The notes beneath the pieces are model-generated. The model was given only the letters and a program-made list of their open reading frames with translations, had not been told where the DNA came from and did not search any database. DNA of 42,997 bases from Acholeplasmatales bacterium (GTDB taxonomy: Bacteria > Bacillota_I > Bacilli_A > Izemoplasmatales > Izemoplasmataceae): positions 1-42,997 of the forward strand of contig RECF01000056.1 of assembly GCA_007694145.1 (NCBI GenBank), read 5' to 3'. Position 1 is the stretch's first letter. Every line of letters starts with the position of its first letter. Position numbers and translations under genes: made by a program. This document shows positions 7,923-15,213 of the stretch, one piece after another.

Positions 7923-8918
7923 TTAGAAAAACCAAATGTTGAAGAGCAAGATTATCCAGATGATACCAACCAGTACTTGCACACCCCGGACGCGACGGCG
8001 TGTCGAGCGTTGCTGAAACTGTTCAAACACCCACGTCACAAACTGCGCAAAGACAAGTGCGTACAAAGCGGCTTCAAGTAAATCGAACCGCAGTCTGAGC
8101 CAAGCTGTAAGCATAGCGGCTAGAAACGGATAAAACGCCATCATTTCCGGTGTCTCGGGCGTGGCGGTCGGCTCGGCCACAAAGAACACAAGCGCAAAGA
8201 CTGAATAACCCAGCAACAATCTAGTAAAAAGTAACCAAAGTGTTTGATCGGTGAACACGGCAAGCACAAGCACGAGCAAAATCAGATGAAATGCATACCA
8301 GACACTCATCCGAAAATGGATGATGCGTGTGACGGATAAGTAAATCCAAAGCAAGCCGAGCAGGATGAAGGCCGTTGTACCGAGGGTCAGTCCTTCATAA
8401 AAACCAAACCAGAAACGGAAACGCCCCACACTTAATGAAGACTCCTGAAAAATATTGGCCATCGTTTCAGAAAGCGGCAACCATTCACGGAAAAACAACT
8501 GAATCAAGACGATGCTGAGCAAAACTGGATGGATGATGACTTTCTTGAACATTTTATTGAACAGCCAAGTGAAAAAGCGGATGCCGACAATGGCTAAGAC
8601 AATCATCGTAAGCGGTGCCCTTGCCGGCAAAAGCAATGCCGCAAGGAGCCCTGCAGTCAGCGGTTGCATATACCGTTCGAGATAACCGCTCGATGGTTCT
8701 TTCCGTAGCCATTTTCGCGCGACTTCCCAAGCGGCTGTGAACCCGACCGCAAGCAAGACTTGCGCGATGGCGAAAAGCAACTGTGCCCACCCTAGTACCG
8801 CTTGCAAAATCAGGGCGACCAAGCTCACAAAAACCACAGCGATGTGATAACTGATCCATCGTTTCAGCGTGTTCTCCGCGGTGCTGACCATCGGGCTTTC
8901 CCGCACGACGCTGATCAT
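7923..8918 (-). CDS. RnfD/NqrB-like integral membrane protein
   Basis: A 331-residue, multi-helix membrane protein (about nine hydrophobic segments). Family-like landmarks occur in RnfD order: HPVLLSIVLIQL, EGLTLGTTAFILLGLLWIY (compare the GxxGETS..LLG region of RnfD), and EPTATPE followed by helices, matching the TDPxTTP region. The S-G-A-T site where RnfD carries covalent FMN is not visible. In Rnf and Nqr complexes this subunit passes electrons and helps move ions. It starts at ATG 8918, overlapping the RnfC-like stop by 4 bases (ATGA), with GAGGC upstream, so the two are translationally coupled. RnfA, RnfB and RnfE are absent here. The family call is good; function as an ion pump is unproven. 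Confidence 0.75.
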   Translation of the reverse strand: MISVVRESPMVSTAENTLKRWISYHIAVVFVSLVALILQAVLGWAQLLFAIAQVLLAVGFTAAWEVARKWLRKEPSSGYLERYMQPLTAGLLAALLLPARAPLTMIVLAIVGIRFFTWLFNKMFKKVIIHPVLLSIVLIQLFFREWLPLSETMANIFQESSLSVGRFRFWFGFYEGLTLGTTAFILLGLLWIYLSVTRIIHFRMSVWYAFHLILLVLVLAVFTDQTLWLLFTRLLLGYSVFALVFFVAEPTATPETPEMMAFYPFLAAMLTAWLRLRFDLLEAALYALVFAQFVTWVFEQFQQRSTRRRVRGVQVLVGIIWIILLFNIWFF

Positions 8919-10066
8919 GATTTGCCTCGCTTCATGGTCTGTTTGGCTTTTTGAACAAAAGCCATGACATTGATTTTTGATGGGCAGTAAAATGAACAAA
9001 TCCCACAATCGATGCAAACATCGCTTTTCATGTAATCAAGGACAATTCCATCTTCAACGGTATGCATGATTTTTGAAGGAAGAATACCGACTGGACAATG
9101 TTCATTGCACTGGCCACAGGCAATACACGGATAGACTTCAAGTTCCTGATGTGCTTCAACATGCAGGCTGACCATCTCTGTGGTGATGGCAAACTGATCA
9201 TGCGATAGTGTACGGTTTTCAAGTAAACTGTTCAAATGTAGCATCGCAAGATTGGTCGGTGTGAAATCCTGGAAGACTTTGCGTAAGTCATCCATCATCG
9301 TTCCCAGTCGAACCGTAAACACGGTTGGTTGGCGTGTCAATGCGCCACTGATGACAAAACGCGTCAACACGCACGGGCGGTGATGGGTGATCATATCATG
9401 CAAGCGCAACAAGGATTCAAGCCGCAACAAGCGATAAGGCGTTTCGCGAACCAGCGCGTCATGAAACACGCGGTTGATGTGTTTATGGGCGTAATCGGCT
9501 TGCTTTTCCGGCCGGACACGGCGAATCACAACGGGCAAGTCGGCCCGTTCGAATGCTGAGACATCCACATCCATCGGCGCGAGTACATGAATGGTTTCCG
9601 CTGGCCAAAAATCTTGTAAGACGCGTAAAACCTCAACACTGTTTTGATAGTCTTCGGCCGCATGTTTGGCATCGAGTGATACGAAGGGTTCATTCATGAA
9701 GGGTAAATCGACGATGAGCGGCAGTCCTTCGATAAACGGATACGACTCTAAGCGGCTCGGTGGTTTGAAATAGAGACTGAGTAAACTTCTGATATCCATT
9801 TTGGCAATTGGTTCGTGCACGATGTTCTTGAAATTGTTATCGATGATGCAAACACGTGTGCGTTTGCCAAAAGGATCTTCACGGGTAACGGTTTGTACCA
9901 CGGTGCCACTGACAGGGCTGTATGGTGTCTCTGTCTTGCCGACAAGCAAAGGTTCACCGAGTGCCACTGAATCCCCAATCGACTTGCAAAGACGCGTGTC
10001 ATCAAGCGTGTCGAGATAGACCGCAACACGTCTTGGTTGTGTTAATGTTTTAAATGCAGATATCAC
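8915..10066 (-). CDS. RnfC-like iron-sulfur electron-transfer protein
   Basis: A 383-residue cytoplasmic protein. The N-terminal barrel resembles RnfC (SIGDSVALGEPLLVG, then SPVSGTVVQTV), the middle is a Rossmann-like RnfC/Nqo1-type region, and the C-terminus has two 4Fe-4S motifs: C314-x2-C317-x2-C320-x3-C324-P and C351-x2-C354-x2-C357-x3-C361-P. RnfC accepts electrons from NADH or ferredoxin at the inner face. The usual glycine-rich NADH/FMN loop of full-length RnfC is not obvious, so the donor is uncertain. The start is GTG 10066, seven bases after AAGGAGG. The gene forms a two-gene unit with the RnfD-like gene and is divergent from apbE; an inverted repeat brackets its -10. Confidence 0.8.
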   Translation of the reverse strand: MISAFKTLTQPRRVAVYLDTLDDTRLCKSIGDSVALGEPLLVGKTETPYSPVSGTVVQTVTREDPFGKRTRVCIIDNNFKNIVHEPIAKMDIRSLLSLYFKPPSRLESYPFIEGLPLIVDLPFMNEPFVSLDAKHAAEDYQNSVEVLRVLQDFWPAETIHVLAPMDVDVSAFERADLPVVIRRVRPEKQADYAHKHINRVFHDALVRETPYRLLRLESLLRLHDMITHHRPCVLTRFVISGALTRQPTVFTVRLGTMMDDLRKVFQDFTPTNLAMLHLNSLLENRTLSHDQFAITTEMVSLHVEAHQELEVYPCIACGQCNEHCPVGILPSKIMHTVEDGIVLDYMKSDVCIDCGICSFYCPSKINVMAFVQKAKQTMKRGKS

Positions 10067-10086
10067 GGTCTTCCCTCCTTATGAAC

Positions 10087-10116
10087 TGGTCAAACCCCAT
10101 TATACCATGTTGACCA
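10087..10116 (-). promoter_or_regulatory. Extended -10 promoter of the rnfC/rnfD-like genes inside an inverted repeat
   Basis: Minus strand TGGTATAAT occupies 10099-10107. It lies between TGGTCAA (10087-10093) and TTGACCA (10110-10116), perfect 7-bp inverted arms, a likely operator. Confidence 0.6.
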
Positions 10117-10156
10117 AACACTTCTGTGATTTTTTTTGCAGGATTGACAGTGTTTA

Positions 10157-10165
10157 TGATATAAT
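10157..10165 (+). promoter_or_regulatory. Extended -10 promoter of apbE
   Basis: TGATATAAT. The TTGACA at 10144 is only 10 bases upstream and cannot be its -35; TTTGCA near 10135 is the best alternative. AAAGGAG at 10177-10183 precedes the ATG. Confidence 0.6.
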
Positions 10166-10192
10166 CAACGGTGTGGAAAGGAGTCTTTTTTT

Positions 10193-11464
10193 ATGCGAAC
10201 TGTACACTGGTTTAAGACACGGTTCATCTATGGCCTTGTCGCACTGCTTTTCGGCCTGCTGGTTTCCTGTGGTACTGCCGACGACAATCCCGATGATCCT
10301 AATTTGCCCGCTCCAAGCGACCTCACTGAGCACACCCGCTCTTACTTTGATTACTTTGGCACACATATCGTGGTGCGCATTTGGGGCGACGATGCCCTCG
10401 ATCATACCAAGATTTTCACGGAGATCGATGCGTTGTTACGTCATGTACACACCCACGCAACCCGCTATGACCCTTTCCCTGATACGGTGAATGTTCATAC
10501 CATCAATGCACAACCTGACACATGGCACACCGTCGATCCGATGCTGATTGATATGGTTGAACTCGGACAAAACTATTACAACCATCCACTAGGGAATCAG
10601 GTGTTCAATATCACCTTGGGGAAAGTACTTGATGTTTGGGCCGACTACCGTGATCGCTGTTTAGCGACCCGATTAGATCCGGTCCCTGATTGCGAGGTGC
10701 CTAGTCTTGAGACTTTGCAAGACGCCGCTGGTGATATGACTGAACTGAATCCAAGCGCCATCGAACTCGACCGTGAAAACAATCGCTTGCGTATCCCTGA
10801 AGGGCTTGGGCTTGACCTCGGCGGCATTGCCAAAGGCTACGGCGCTAGAGAGGTAGGCCGTTACTTGCGAACGACCGATGTATCCCATTTCATGGTCAAT
10901 GCTGGCGCTTCAAACATTGAGTTTTACGGCGCCCATCCAAGCGGCACCCGTGATTATTGGACGGTCGGTACACGCGATCCCTTTAATCCGCTGAGCACCT
11001 ATGCCCAACTGAAACTGTACTCCGGTCAAAACTCAGTCACCAGCGGTGACTATGAACGCTTCTTTACTGTTGATGGGGTGAACTATCACCATATTATCGA
11101 CCCGGCAACGCTGTACCCTTCGATGCATATCCGAGCCACAACCATCGTGGGGCCTGATCCGCTCCTTGCGGATATTTATTCCACGCTTGTCTTCGTGTTG
11201 CCCATAGAAGAAGGCATCGCCTTCATCGATGCACTCGATGATTATGAAGCGATTTGGATGCTCGCAGACCGTACGGTCCGTTTCAGTGAAAACTTCGAAG
11301 CACAACATCTCAACGAACTGCGCATTGAGAACACGCGAGATGATGCAGCACCGCTGTTGATGAGTTTACTAGGTTTTGCGGTCTTTGTCGGTTTGAGTTT
11401 CCTTGTTGTCACTCTCAAAAACCGTGCCCAGAAAACAACTAAAGAAAATCCGGCCCATCCTTGA
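10193..11464 (+). CDS. apbE: FAD:protein FMN transferase (ApbE) lipoprotein
   Basis: Transfers FMN from FAD to a Thr in target flavoproteins. The 423-residue protein has a lipoprotein signal (LLVSC, Cys at residue 26). The ApbE fold shows typical phrases: SYFDYFGTHIVVRIWG at the start, LDLGGIAKGYGAREV, MVNAGASNIEFYG, SGDYERFF, YHHIIDP and the metal/FAD-site region PLLADIYSTLVFVL. An unusual extra membrane helix lies near the C-terminus (about residues 386-407, LLMSLLGFAVFVGLSFLVV), followed by a basic tail, so the protein may be anchored at both ends. Its obvious substrate is the neighbouring FMN lipoprotein with DAVTGAT. It lies divergent from the rnfC-like gene and convergent with the Gx-transporter gene. 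Confidence 0.93.
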   Translation: MRTVHWFKTRFIYGLVALLFGLLVSCGTADDNPDDPNLPAPSDLTEHTRSYFDYFGTHIVVRIWGDDALDHTKIFTEIDALLRHVHTHATRYDPFPDTVNVHTINAQPDTWHTVDPMLIDMVELGQNYYNHPLGNQVFNITLGKVLDVWADYRDRCLATRLDPVPDCEVPSLETLQDAAGDMTELNPSAIELDRENNRLRIPEGLGLDLGGIAKGYGAREVGRYLRTTDVSHFMVNAGASNIEFYGAHPSGTRDYWTVGTRDPFNPLSTYAQLKLYSGQNSVTSGDYERFFTVDGVNYHHIIDPATLYPSMHIRATTIVGPDPLLADIYSTLVFVLPIEEGIAFIDALDDYEAIWMLADRTVRFSENFEAQHLNELRIENTRDDAAPLLMSLLGFAVFVGLSFLVVTLKNRAQKTTKENPAHP

Positions 11465-11480
11465 GGATAGCCGGATTTTT
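11445..11480. terminator. Shared terminator hairpin overlapping both convergent gene ends
   Basis: AAAATCCGGC (11445-11454) pairs with GCCGGATTTT (11470-11479). The apbE stop TGA lies in the loop and the stem runs up to the stop of the opposite gene. Confidence 0.85.
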
Positions 11481-12030
11481 ATGTGTAGCTTTGCTGTTCG
11501 ACAATGGGCTGCAGTGTTTTAAGCAAAACCGCCGCAAGTCGTCCGGTGAAGATGCCAGCTGGGATCGCGATAAGCAACATAAACGGCATATAGGCAATGA
11601 TGCCAATGGTCTCAAAAAATATGATGGCGACGATAATTTGACCGATAACATGCCCAACTGCACCCATGATGGAAACACTGATGATGGAAAAACCTTTAAG
11701 TGCCTTGAAAATAAGCATCAAGAAGAAAGCGAGAATTCCACCGACCAAGCTTGTCCAAAACGGGACACTGAATAGCCCAATCGCCAGTTGACCGACAATC
11801 ATGATGCGCAACAACAAAAGGACGAAACTGTCTTTCGTCCCATACGTATAAAGCATCAGCATCACGACGACATTCGCCAGACCAATACGGATGCCACCCG
11901 CTCCGACAACCGGACCAAGCAAAACGGCGATTGGTTGGGTCAAAGCTTGCATGGTGGTCCGCTCGACAATGTTGAGGACAACACTGACTGCAAGCATTAC
12001 CGCCATAAAAGTCAATCTTCTTGTTTTCAT
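11479..12030 (-). CDS. Gx transporter family protein (EetB-like; Hpre_diP_synt_I family)
   Basis: A 183-residue integral membrane protein with about five helices. It matches the Gx transporter family, often misnamed heptaprenyl diphosphate synthase component I: N-terminal MKTRRLTFMAVMLAVSVVLN, then GAGGIRIGLANVVVML, and a glycine-rich later helix (GAVGHVIGQIIVAI). This is an ECF S-component-like fold; from memory, Listeria EetB belongs here and works with EetA in flavin-based electron export. Start at ATG 12030 with AGGTGA five bases upstream; ATG 12036 is possible. It lies 39 bases after a DegV gene in the same direction, so it is likely the last gene of a PadR-HAAS-DegV unit. Family secure, role inferred. 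Confidence 0.82.
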   Translation of the reverse strand: MKTRRLTFMAVMLAVSVVLNIVERTTMQALTQPIAVLLGPVVGAGGIRIGLANVVVMLMLYTYGTKDSFVLLLLRIMIVGQLAIGLFSVPFWTSLVGGILAFFLMLIFKALKGFSIISVSIMGAVGHVIGQIIVAIIFFETIGIIAYMPFMLLIAIPAGIFTGRLAAVLLKTLQPIVEQQSYT

Positions 12031-12069
12031 ATCCATCACCTGTGTGTCGCATTCAAGCGACGCGGTCAT

Positions 12070-12957
12070 TCAGTAAACGACGCGTTTAGGAATCAGCGCA
12101 TCGAGGTCAAAATAGGCAACACCGACTGTACCAGCCCCCGTATGACAACCGATGACCGGTGTGATAGGCGCAGTATAATAGGTGTGATTAGGGAAGGCGT
12201 CTTCTATTCTTGACTTCAAATAGTTATAACCTTCCGTGTTATCGCTCGTATTGTATGTCACGACAAAGTTTCGCAGTGACTTCAAATCTTTGATCACGTG
12301 GTCAGCCATTTTCTCAAGTGCTTTTCTCTGTGTACGGACTTTTTCATACGGGACGATTTTCCCGCTTTCGTTGACTGCGAGAATCGGCTTGATTTTGAGC
12401 AATCCTCCCAAGAACCCTTGGGCATTCGACAATCGACCATTTTTAACAAGTAATCGCAAGTTATCGACCATAAAGTACTGTTTACGGCTCAGTGAAAGTT
12501 TATCAAGTGATTCGAGCACGGCTTTGGCCGATGCGCCAGTTTCAAGCATTTTCAACGCCTTAATGGTAAGAAAACCTTCGCTGATGGCTGCGTTCTTTGA
12601 ATCGAAAACATGAACCTTCAGTTCACCTAAAAAAGCATTTTTAGCCATGAGACACGTCTGGTATGTGCCTGATAAGGCACTGGAGATGGAAACGACAATC
12701 GCATCGGTATAGCCTTTCTTCTCAAGGGTTTCATACAAATCGCTCACTTCGCCAAGGGCCGGCATCGATGAGGTCGGGACCACATCGGGATCGTCACGCA
12801 ATATTTGATAGAACTGTTCAGCATTCATTTGTGTGAAATCATCATATTGTGCATCCTTGAGTAAAATTTTACACCGTAACATATATAAATCTGCATGGGT
12901 GAAATCGAGATAATCAAGACAACCTGTACTGATGGCGATGACAGCGGTTTTTTCCAT
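12070..12957 (-). CDS. DegV family fatty-acid-binding protein (first of three)
   Basis: DegV proteins bind a fatty acid and, as FakB, present it to the kinase FakA for phosphorylation. This 295-residue protein has the N-terminal domain with TSSMPALGE (the TSxP motif; Ser binds the carboxylate), VVSISSALSGTYQ, VFDSKNAAISEG, and the C-terminal part with NGRLSNAQGFLGGLLKIKPIL and GCHTGAGTVGVAYF (usual GxHxGPG region, here TGAG). No FakA is in the window. It starts two bases after the preceding gene, with AAGGAGAG upstream, in the PadR operon. Among the three DegV proteins here it is the most divergent at the C-terminal loop (C and T instead of the A and P of the other two). Confidence 0.9.
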   Translation of the reverse strand: MEKTAVIAISTGCLDYLDFTHADLYMLRCKILLKDAQYDDFTQMNAEQFYQILRDDPDVVPTSSMPALGEVSDLYETLEKKGYTDAIVVSISSALSGTYQTCLMAKNAFLGELKVHVFDSKNAAISEGFLTIKALKMLETGASAKAVLESLDKLSLSRKQYFMVDNLRLLVKNGRLSNAQGFLGGLLKIKPILAVNESGKIVPYEKVRTQRKALEKMADHVIKDLKSLRNFVVTYNTSDNTEGYNYLKSRIEDAFPNHTYYTAPITPVIGCHTGAGTVGVAYFDLDALIPKRVVY

Positions 12958-12958
12958 A

Positions 12959-13396
12959 TCAGTCGGACTCTCCTTTTTTGTTAAGCCATTTGTAGAGCAG
13001 GCTCAGGGGCCAAAACAAGACCCCGGCAGCTGGAATGACAAACCAAGGACCATAGTCGACAAATGGAAGATAAAAAATGTTAATCAAGGCGAATATACCA
13101 ATGATCAGTAAACTGGCTAGGGCCGAAAACAGTAAGTCGTTACGATAATGATGTACTGTTTTATGACGTTTGTAGCGGCGTGTTTCTCGTCTGACGGCCG
13201 GCATGAAAAAAGCATCGATTTCACCAAACTCAACGATTGTTTTCTGAATCGCCTCGTCTTCGTCCATCCCGTTTTCTTTCAGGTCTTCAACCTTTTCTTT
13301 GAGCATTTCAATCATTTTTTGTGCTGCTTCGCCATCCGCTTGTTTCATCTTAGTTTGCTTGAACATGCGATTAACGAATCGTTCAATCGTCTTCAT
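12959..13396 (-). CDS. HAAS-type signalling/two-helix membrane protein downstream of PadR
   Basis: A 145-residue protein with a helical, charged N-terminal half (residues 1-80) containing KVEDLKENGMDEDEAIQKTI and FGEIDAFF. This is the pattern of HAAS/permease-prefix domains that follow PadR genes and are thought to sense or bind regulatory partners. Two membrane helices follow (about 87-110 and 115-137), ending in a basic WLNKKGESD tail. Its start overlaps the PadR stop by 14 bases, with TGGAGG upstream, so PadR and this protein are a coupled pair. What it regulates is unknown; the next genes, DegV and the EetB-like protein, are the natural targets. Confidence 0.65.
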   Translation of the reverse strand: MKTIERFVNRMFKQTKMKQADGEAAQKMIEMLKEKVEDLKENGMDEDEAIQKTIVEFGEIDAFFMPAVRRETRRYKRHKTVHHYRNDLLFSALASLLIIGIFALINIFYLPFVDYGPWFVIPAAGVLFWPLSLLYKWLNKKGESD

Positions 13397-13724
13397 GGCC
13401 GCCCTCCAGTAGCTGTGTCATAATGGTTTTAAGCAGTTCCCACTCTTTCAGCTTGGTCTCATAATAGGCCAGACCTAGCGGCGTGATGGTGTAATACCGT
13501 CGTTTTCCACCATGTGATTTGGTTCCGACATACGATTGAATCAACCCACGTTTCTCAAGGCGTTGCATGATGGCGTATAAGGTGGCCTCGTTAATCGAAA
13601 ACGCCTGATTGGTCCGATTGGCAACCGCATTGGCAAGTTCATAACCGTAATGATCTTTTTCAATGATGAGTTTGAGCACCACCAGTTCGAGGTGTCCCCG
13701 TATCAAATCCGAGCTGATTCGCAC
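13383..13724 (-). CDS. PadR family transcriptional regulator
   Basis: A 113-residue winged-helix regulator: RGHLELVVLKLI at the start, HYGYELANAV, SINEATLYAIMQRLEKRGLI (recognition helix) and the wing GGKRRYYTITPLG, followed by a short C-terminal dimer helix. Start chosen at GTG 13724, seven bases after GGAGGTG; the open frame extends six codons further with no ribosome site. PadR proteins usually repress their own operon, here PadR-HAAS-DegV-EetB-like, and respond to membrane or envelope stress or to phenolics. The ligand cannot be told from sequence. Confidence 0.9.
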   Translation of the reverse strand: MRISSDLIRGHLELVVLKLIIEKDHYGYELANAVANRTNQAFSINEATLYAIMQRLEKRGLIQSYVGTKSHGGKRRYYTITPLGLAYYETKLKEWELLKTIMTQLLEGGHEDD

Positions 13725-13763
13725 AAAAAAACACCTCCACACGTCGTCTTGGCTGTAGTTTTC

Positions 13764-13792
13764 ATTGTACCAAATTAGTGACGGCGTGTAAA
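13764..13792 (-). promoter_or_regulatory. Promoter of the PadR operon
   Basis: Minus strand TTTACA (13787-13792) and TACAAT (13764-13769) with a 17-base spacer. Confidence 0.75.
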
Positions 13793-13805
13793 GGTGCTTC
13801 TAGCT

Positions 13806-14249
13806 TTAGTAGTTGCTTTTGAAGTAAGCTGTCAGATTCGCAAGCGATTCAATCAGTATATGGTTGTCTTCAAGGTGCATATCCTCGATGACGGCATCGA
13901 TCATTTCGTCGTGGAAAGTTTCATGAATTTTGAGCACATCGAGCGCTTTTTCGGTCAAACGGATGAGTACTTTCCGTCGATCACCGGGTGTGCTGTAGCG
14001 TTCACAATATCCTTTGGCCACCAAACGATTGACCGACGTTGTCAAGGTCCCGACCGTCACGCGCAACCGGTTGGCGATGTGTGTCATGGTTGGTTCGGAA
14101 GTCTTTTGGATTGCTTCAAGTACATGGACTTCGTTCATCGACAGTTTGACACCGCGTTTGCGAAGGTTTTGTTCCTCAATACTCAAAATCTGATTGAAGA
14201 CCTCAACGAGCAGTTCGTTGATCACTTCCTTCGGCGAAAAATCTTTCAC
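13806..14249 (-). CDS. MarR family regulator, FabT-like by context
   Basis: A 147-residue winged-helix protein: LSMNEVHVLEAIQ, MTHIANRLRVTVGTLTTSVN (recognition helix), then the wing GYCERYSTPGDRRKVLIRLT and a C-terminal dimer helix. The start is GTG 14249 with AGGAGGGG five bases upstream. It is the second gene after a DegV gene, whose promoter has a TTTGA-ATA-TCAAA palindrome just past the -10. That core is the site bound by FabT, the MarR-type regulator of fatty acid synthesis that uses acyl-ACP as corepressor. So I infer lipid-linked autoregulation of the DegV-MarR pair. Family call secure; FabT identity is tentative because fab genes are not in the window. Confidence 0.85.
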   Translation of the reverse strand: MKDFSPKEVINELLVEVFNQILSIEEQNLRKRGVKLSMNEVHVLEAIQKTSEPTMTHIANRLRVTVGTLTTSVNRLVAKGYCERYSTPGDRRKVLIRLTEKALDVLKIHETFHDEMIDAVIEDMHLEDNHILIESLANLTAYFKSNY

Positions 14250-14282
14250 TATGACCCCTCCTGAAACCATGATGTAATGATA

Positions 14283-15137
14283 CTATTTTTTAGGAACCCA
14301 GCCAAGGGCGACTGTACCGGGACCAGCATGCGCACCAACGACCGGCGTGAGCGGATAGTCTTTGATTTCGCCAAGGTTCGGCAATCTTTGTAGCAAATCC
14401 TGTTTGACTTCTTCGACTTCTTCGGGTGCGTGCGCATGGGCGATGAAAACGATGTTGTTGTCGTTGTGATAATCTTCAACATATGCTTCAACAATCCGTT
14501 TGAGTGCTTTGGAACGGGTGCGGATTTTTTCAAGCGGTACAAGTTTACCTTCACGGTTCAACTGTAACATGGGTTTGACTTTGAGCAGGCTGCCCAAGAA
14601 ACCTTGTGCGCCACTCAACCGACCGTTGCGGACGAGATATTTCAAGGTATCGACAGAAACGAGAACCCCACGGTTTTCACGAATGTGAATCAAGCGATCG
14701 ATAATTTCTGTACTCGTTTTACCGGCTTTGACCATTTCTGCAGCCTGCAGAACCATATAGGCTTCTGGATAAGAGACAGACAAGGAATCAAACACATTCA
14801 CTTTGATGCCTTCAATCATGTTGGCTGCCATTTTAGCGCCTTCAAATGTGCCACTCAGTTTCGATGAAATGGTGATGGCGATAATTTCATCATAGCCATC
14901 CGCCTTGAGTTGCTCATAGGTCTCAAGGATGACACCGGTTGCTGTTTGTGCTGTAGAAACGTGCAAATCGGGGTTTTCATTCAGACGTTTGTAGAAATCT
15001 TCAGCCTGAATGTCGATGAAATCCGTGTATTCTTCGCTGCCAAACAATAAAATAGACCGAATAACACGAATATCATAATCATGTTGCAAGTAATCGATAC
15101 CGGAGTTGCCGCATACTACCAAACCAATTTTTCCCAT
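14283..15137 (-). CDS. DegV family fatty-acid-binding protein (second of three)
   Basis: A 284-residue FakB-type protein: GNSGIDYL near the N-terminus, VSTAQTATG at the TSxP position (here STAQT, so the canonical Ser-x-Pro is altered), ISSKLSGTFEGAK, VFDSLSVSYPEAY, NGRLSGAQGFLGSLLKVKPML, and GAHAGPGTVALG. The start is ATG 15137, four bases after GGAGGT. It precedes the MarR gene by 33 bases and its promoter carries the FabT-like palindrome, linking it to lipid-sensing control. Most similar by eye to the third DegV at 41.3-42.2 kb. Ligand chain type is unknown. Confidence 0.9.
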   Translation of the reverse strand: MGKIGLVVCGNSGIDYLQHDYDIRVIRSILLFGSEEYTDFIDIQAEDFYKRLNENPDLHVSTAQTATGVILETYEQLKADGYDEIIAITISSKLSGTFEGAKMAANMIEGIKVNVFDSLSVSYPEAYMVLQAAEMVKAGKTSTEIIDRLIHIRENRGVLVSVDTLKYLVRNGRLSGAQGFLGSLLKVKPMLQLNREGKLVPLEKIRTRSKALKRIVEAYVEDYHNDNNIVFIAHAHAPEEVEEVKQDLLQRLPNLGEIKDYPLTPVVGAHAGPGTVALGWVPKK

Positions 15138-15157
15138 GTGAACCTCCATATTATTAT

Positions 15158-15170
15158 TTTGAATATCAAA
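15158..15170 (-). promoter_or_regulatory. FabT-like operator palindrome
   Basis: Perfect inverted repeat TTTGA-ATA-TCAAA, downstream of the -10 at 15184-15189 and inside the likely transcription start region, where a bound repressor would block initiation. Confidence 0.65.
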
Positions 15171-15183
15171 CTATGTTATTCTC

Positions 15184-15212
15184 AAAATAGCAAGATTTTC
15201 GTGTAAAGTCAA
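15184..15212 (-). promoter_or_regulatory. Promoter of the DegV-MarR unit
   Basis: Minus strand TTGACT (15207-15212) and TATTTT (15184-15189), 17-base spacer. Confidence 0.7.
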
Positions 15213-15213
15213 G

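Noticed and set aside
7923-10066. A full Rnf complex.
   Set aside because: Only RnfC-like and RnfD-like genes plus an FMN lipoprotein are here; RnfA, RnfB, RnfE are absent.
10144-10165. TTGACA and TATAAT before apbE as a standard promoter.
   Set aside because: The spacer is only 10 bases; the extended -10 alone is the better reading.
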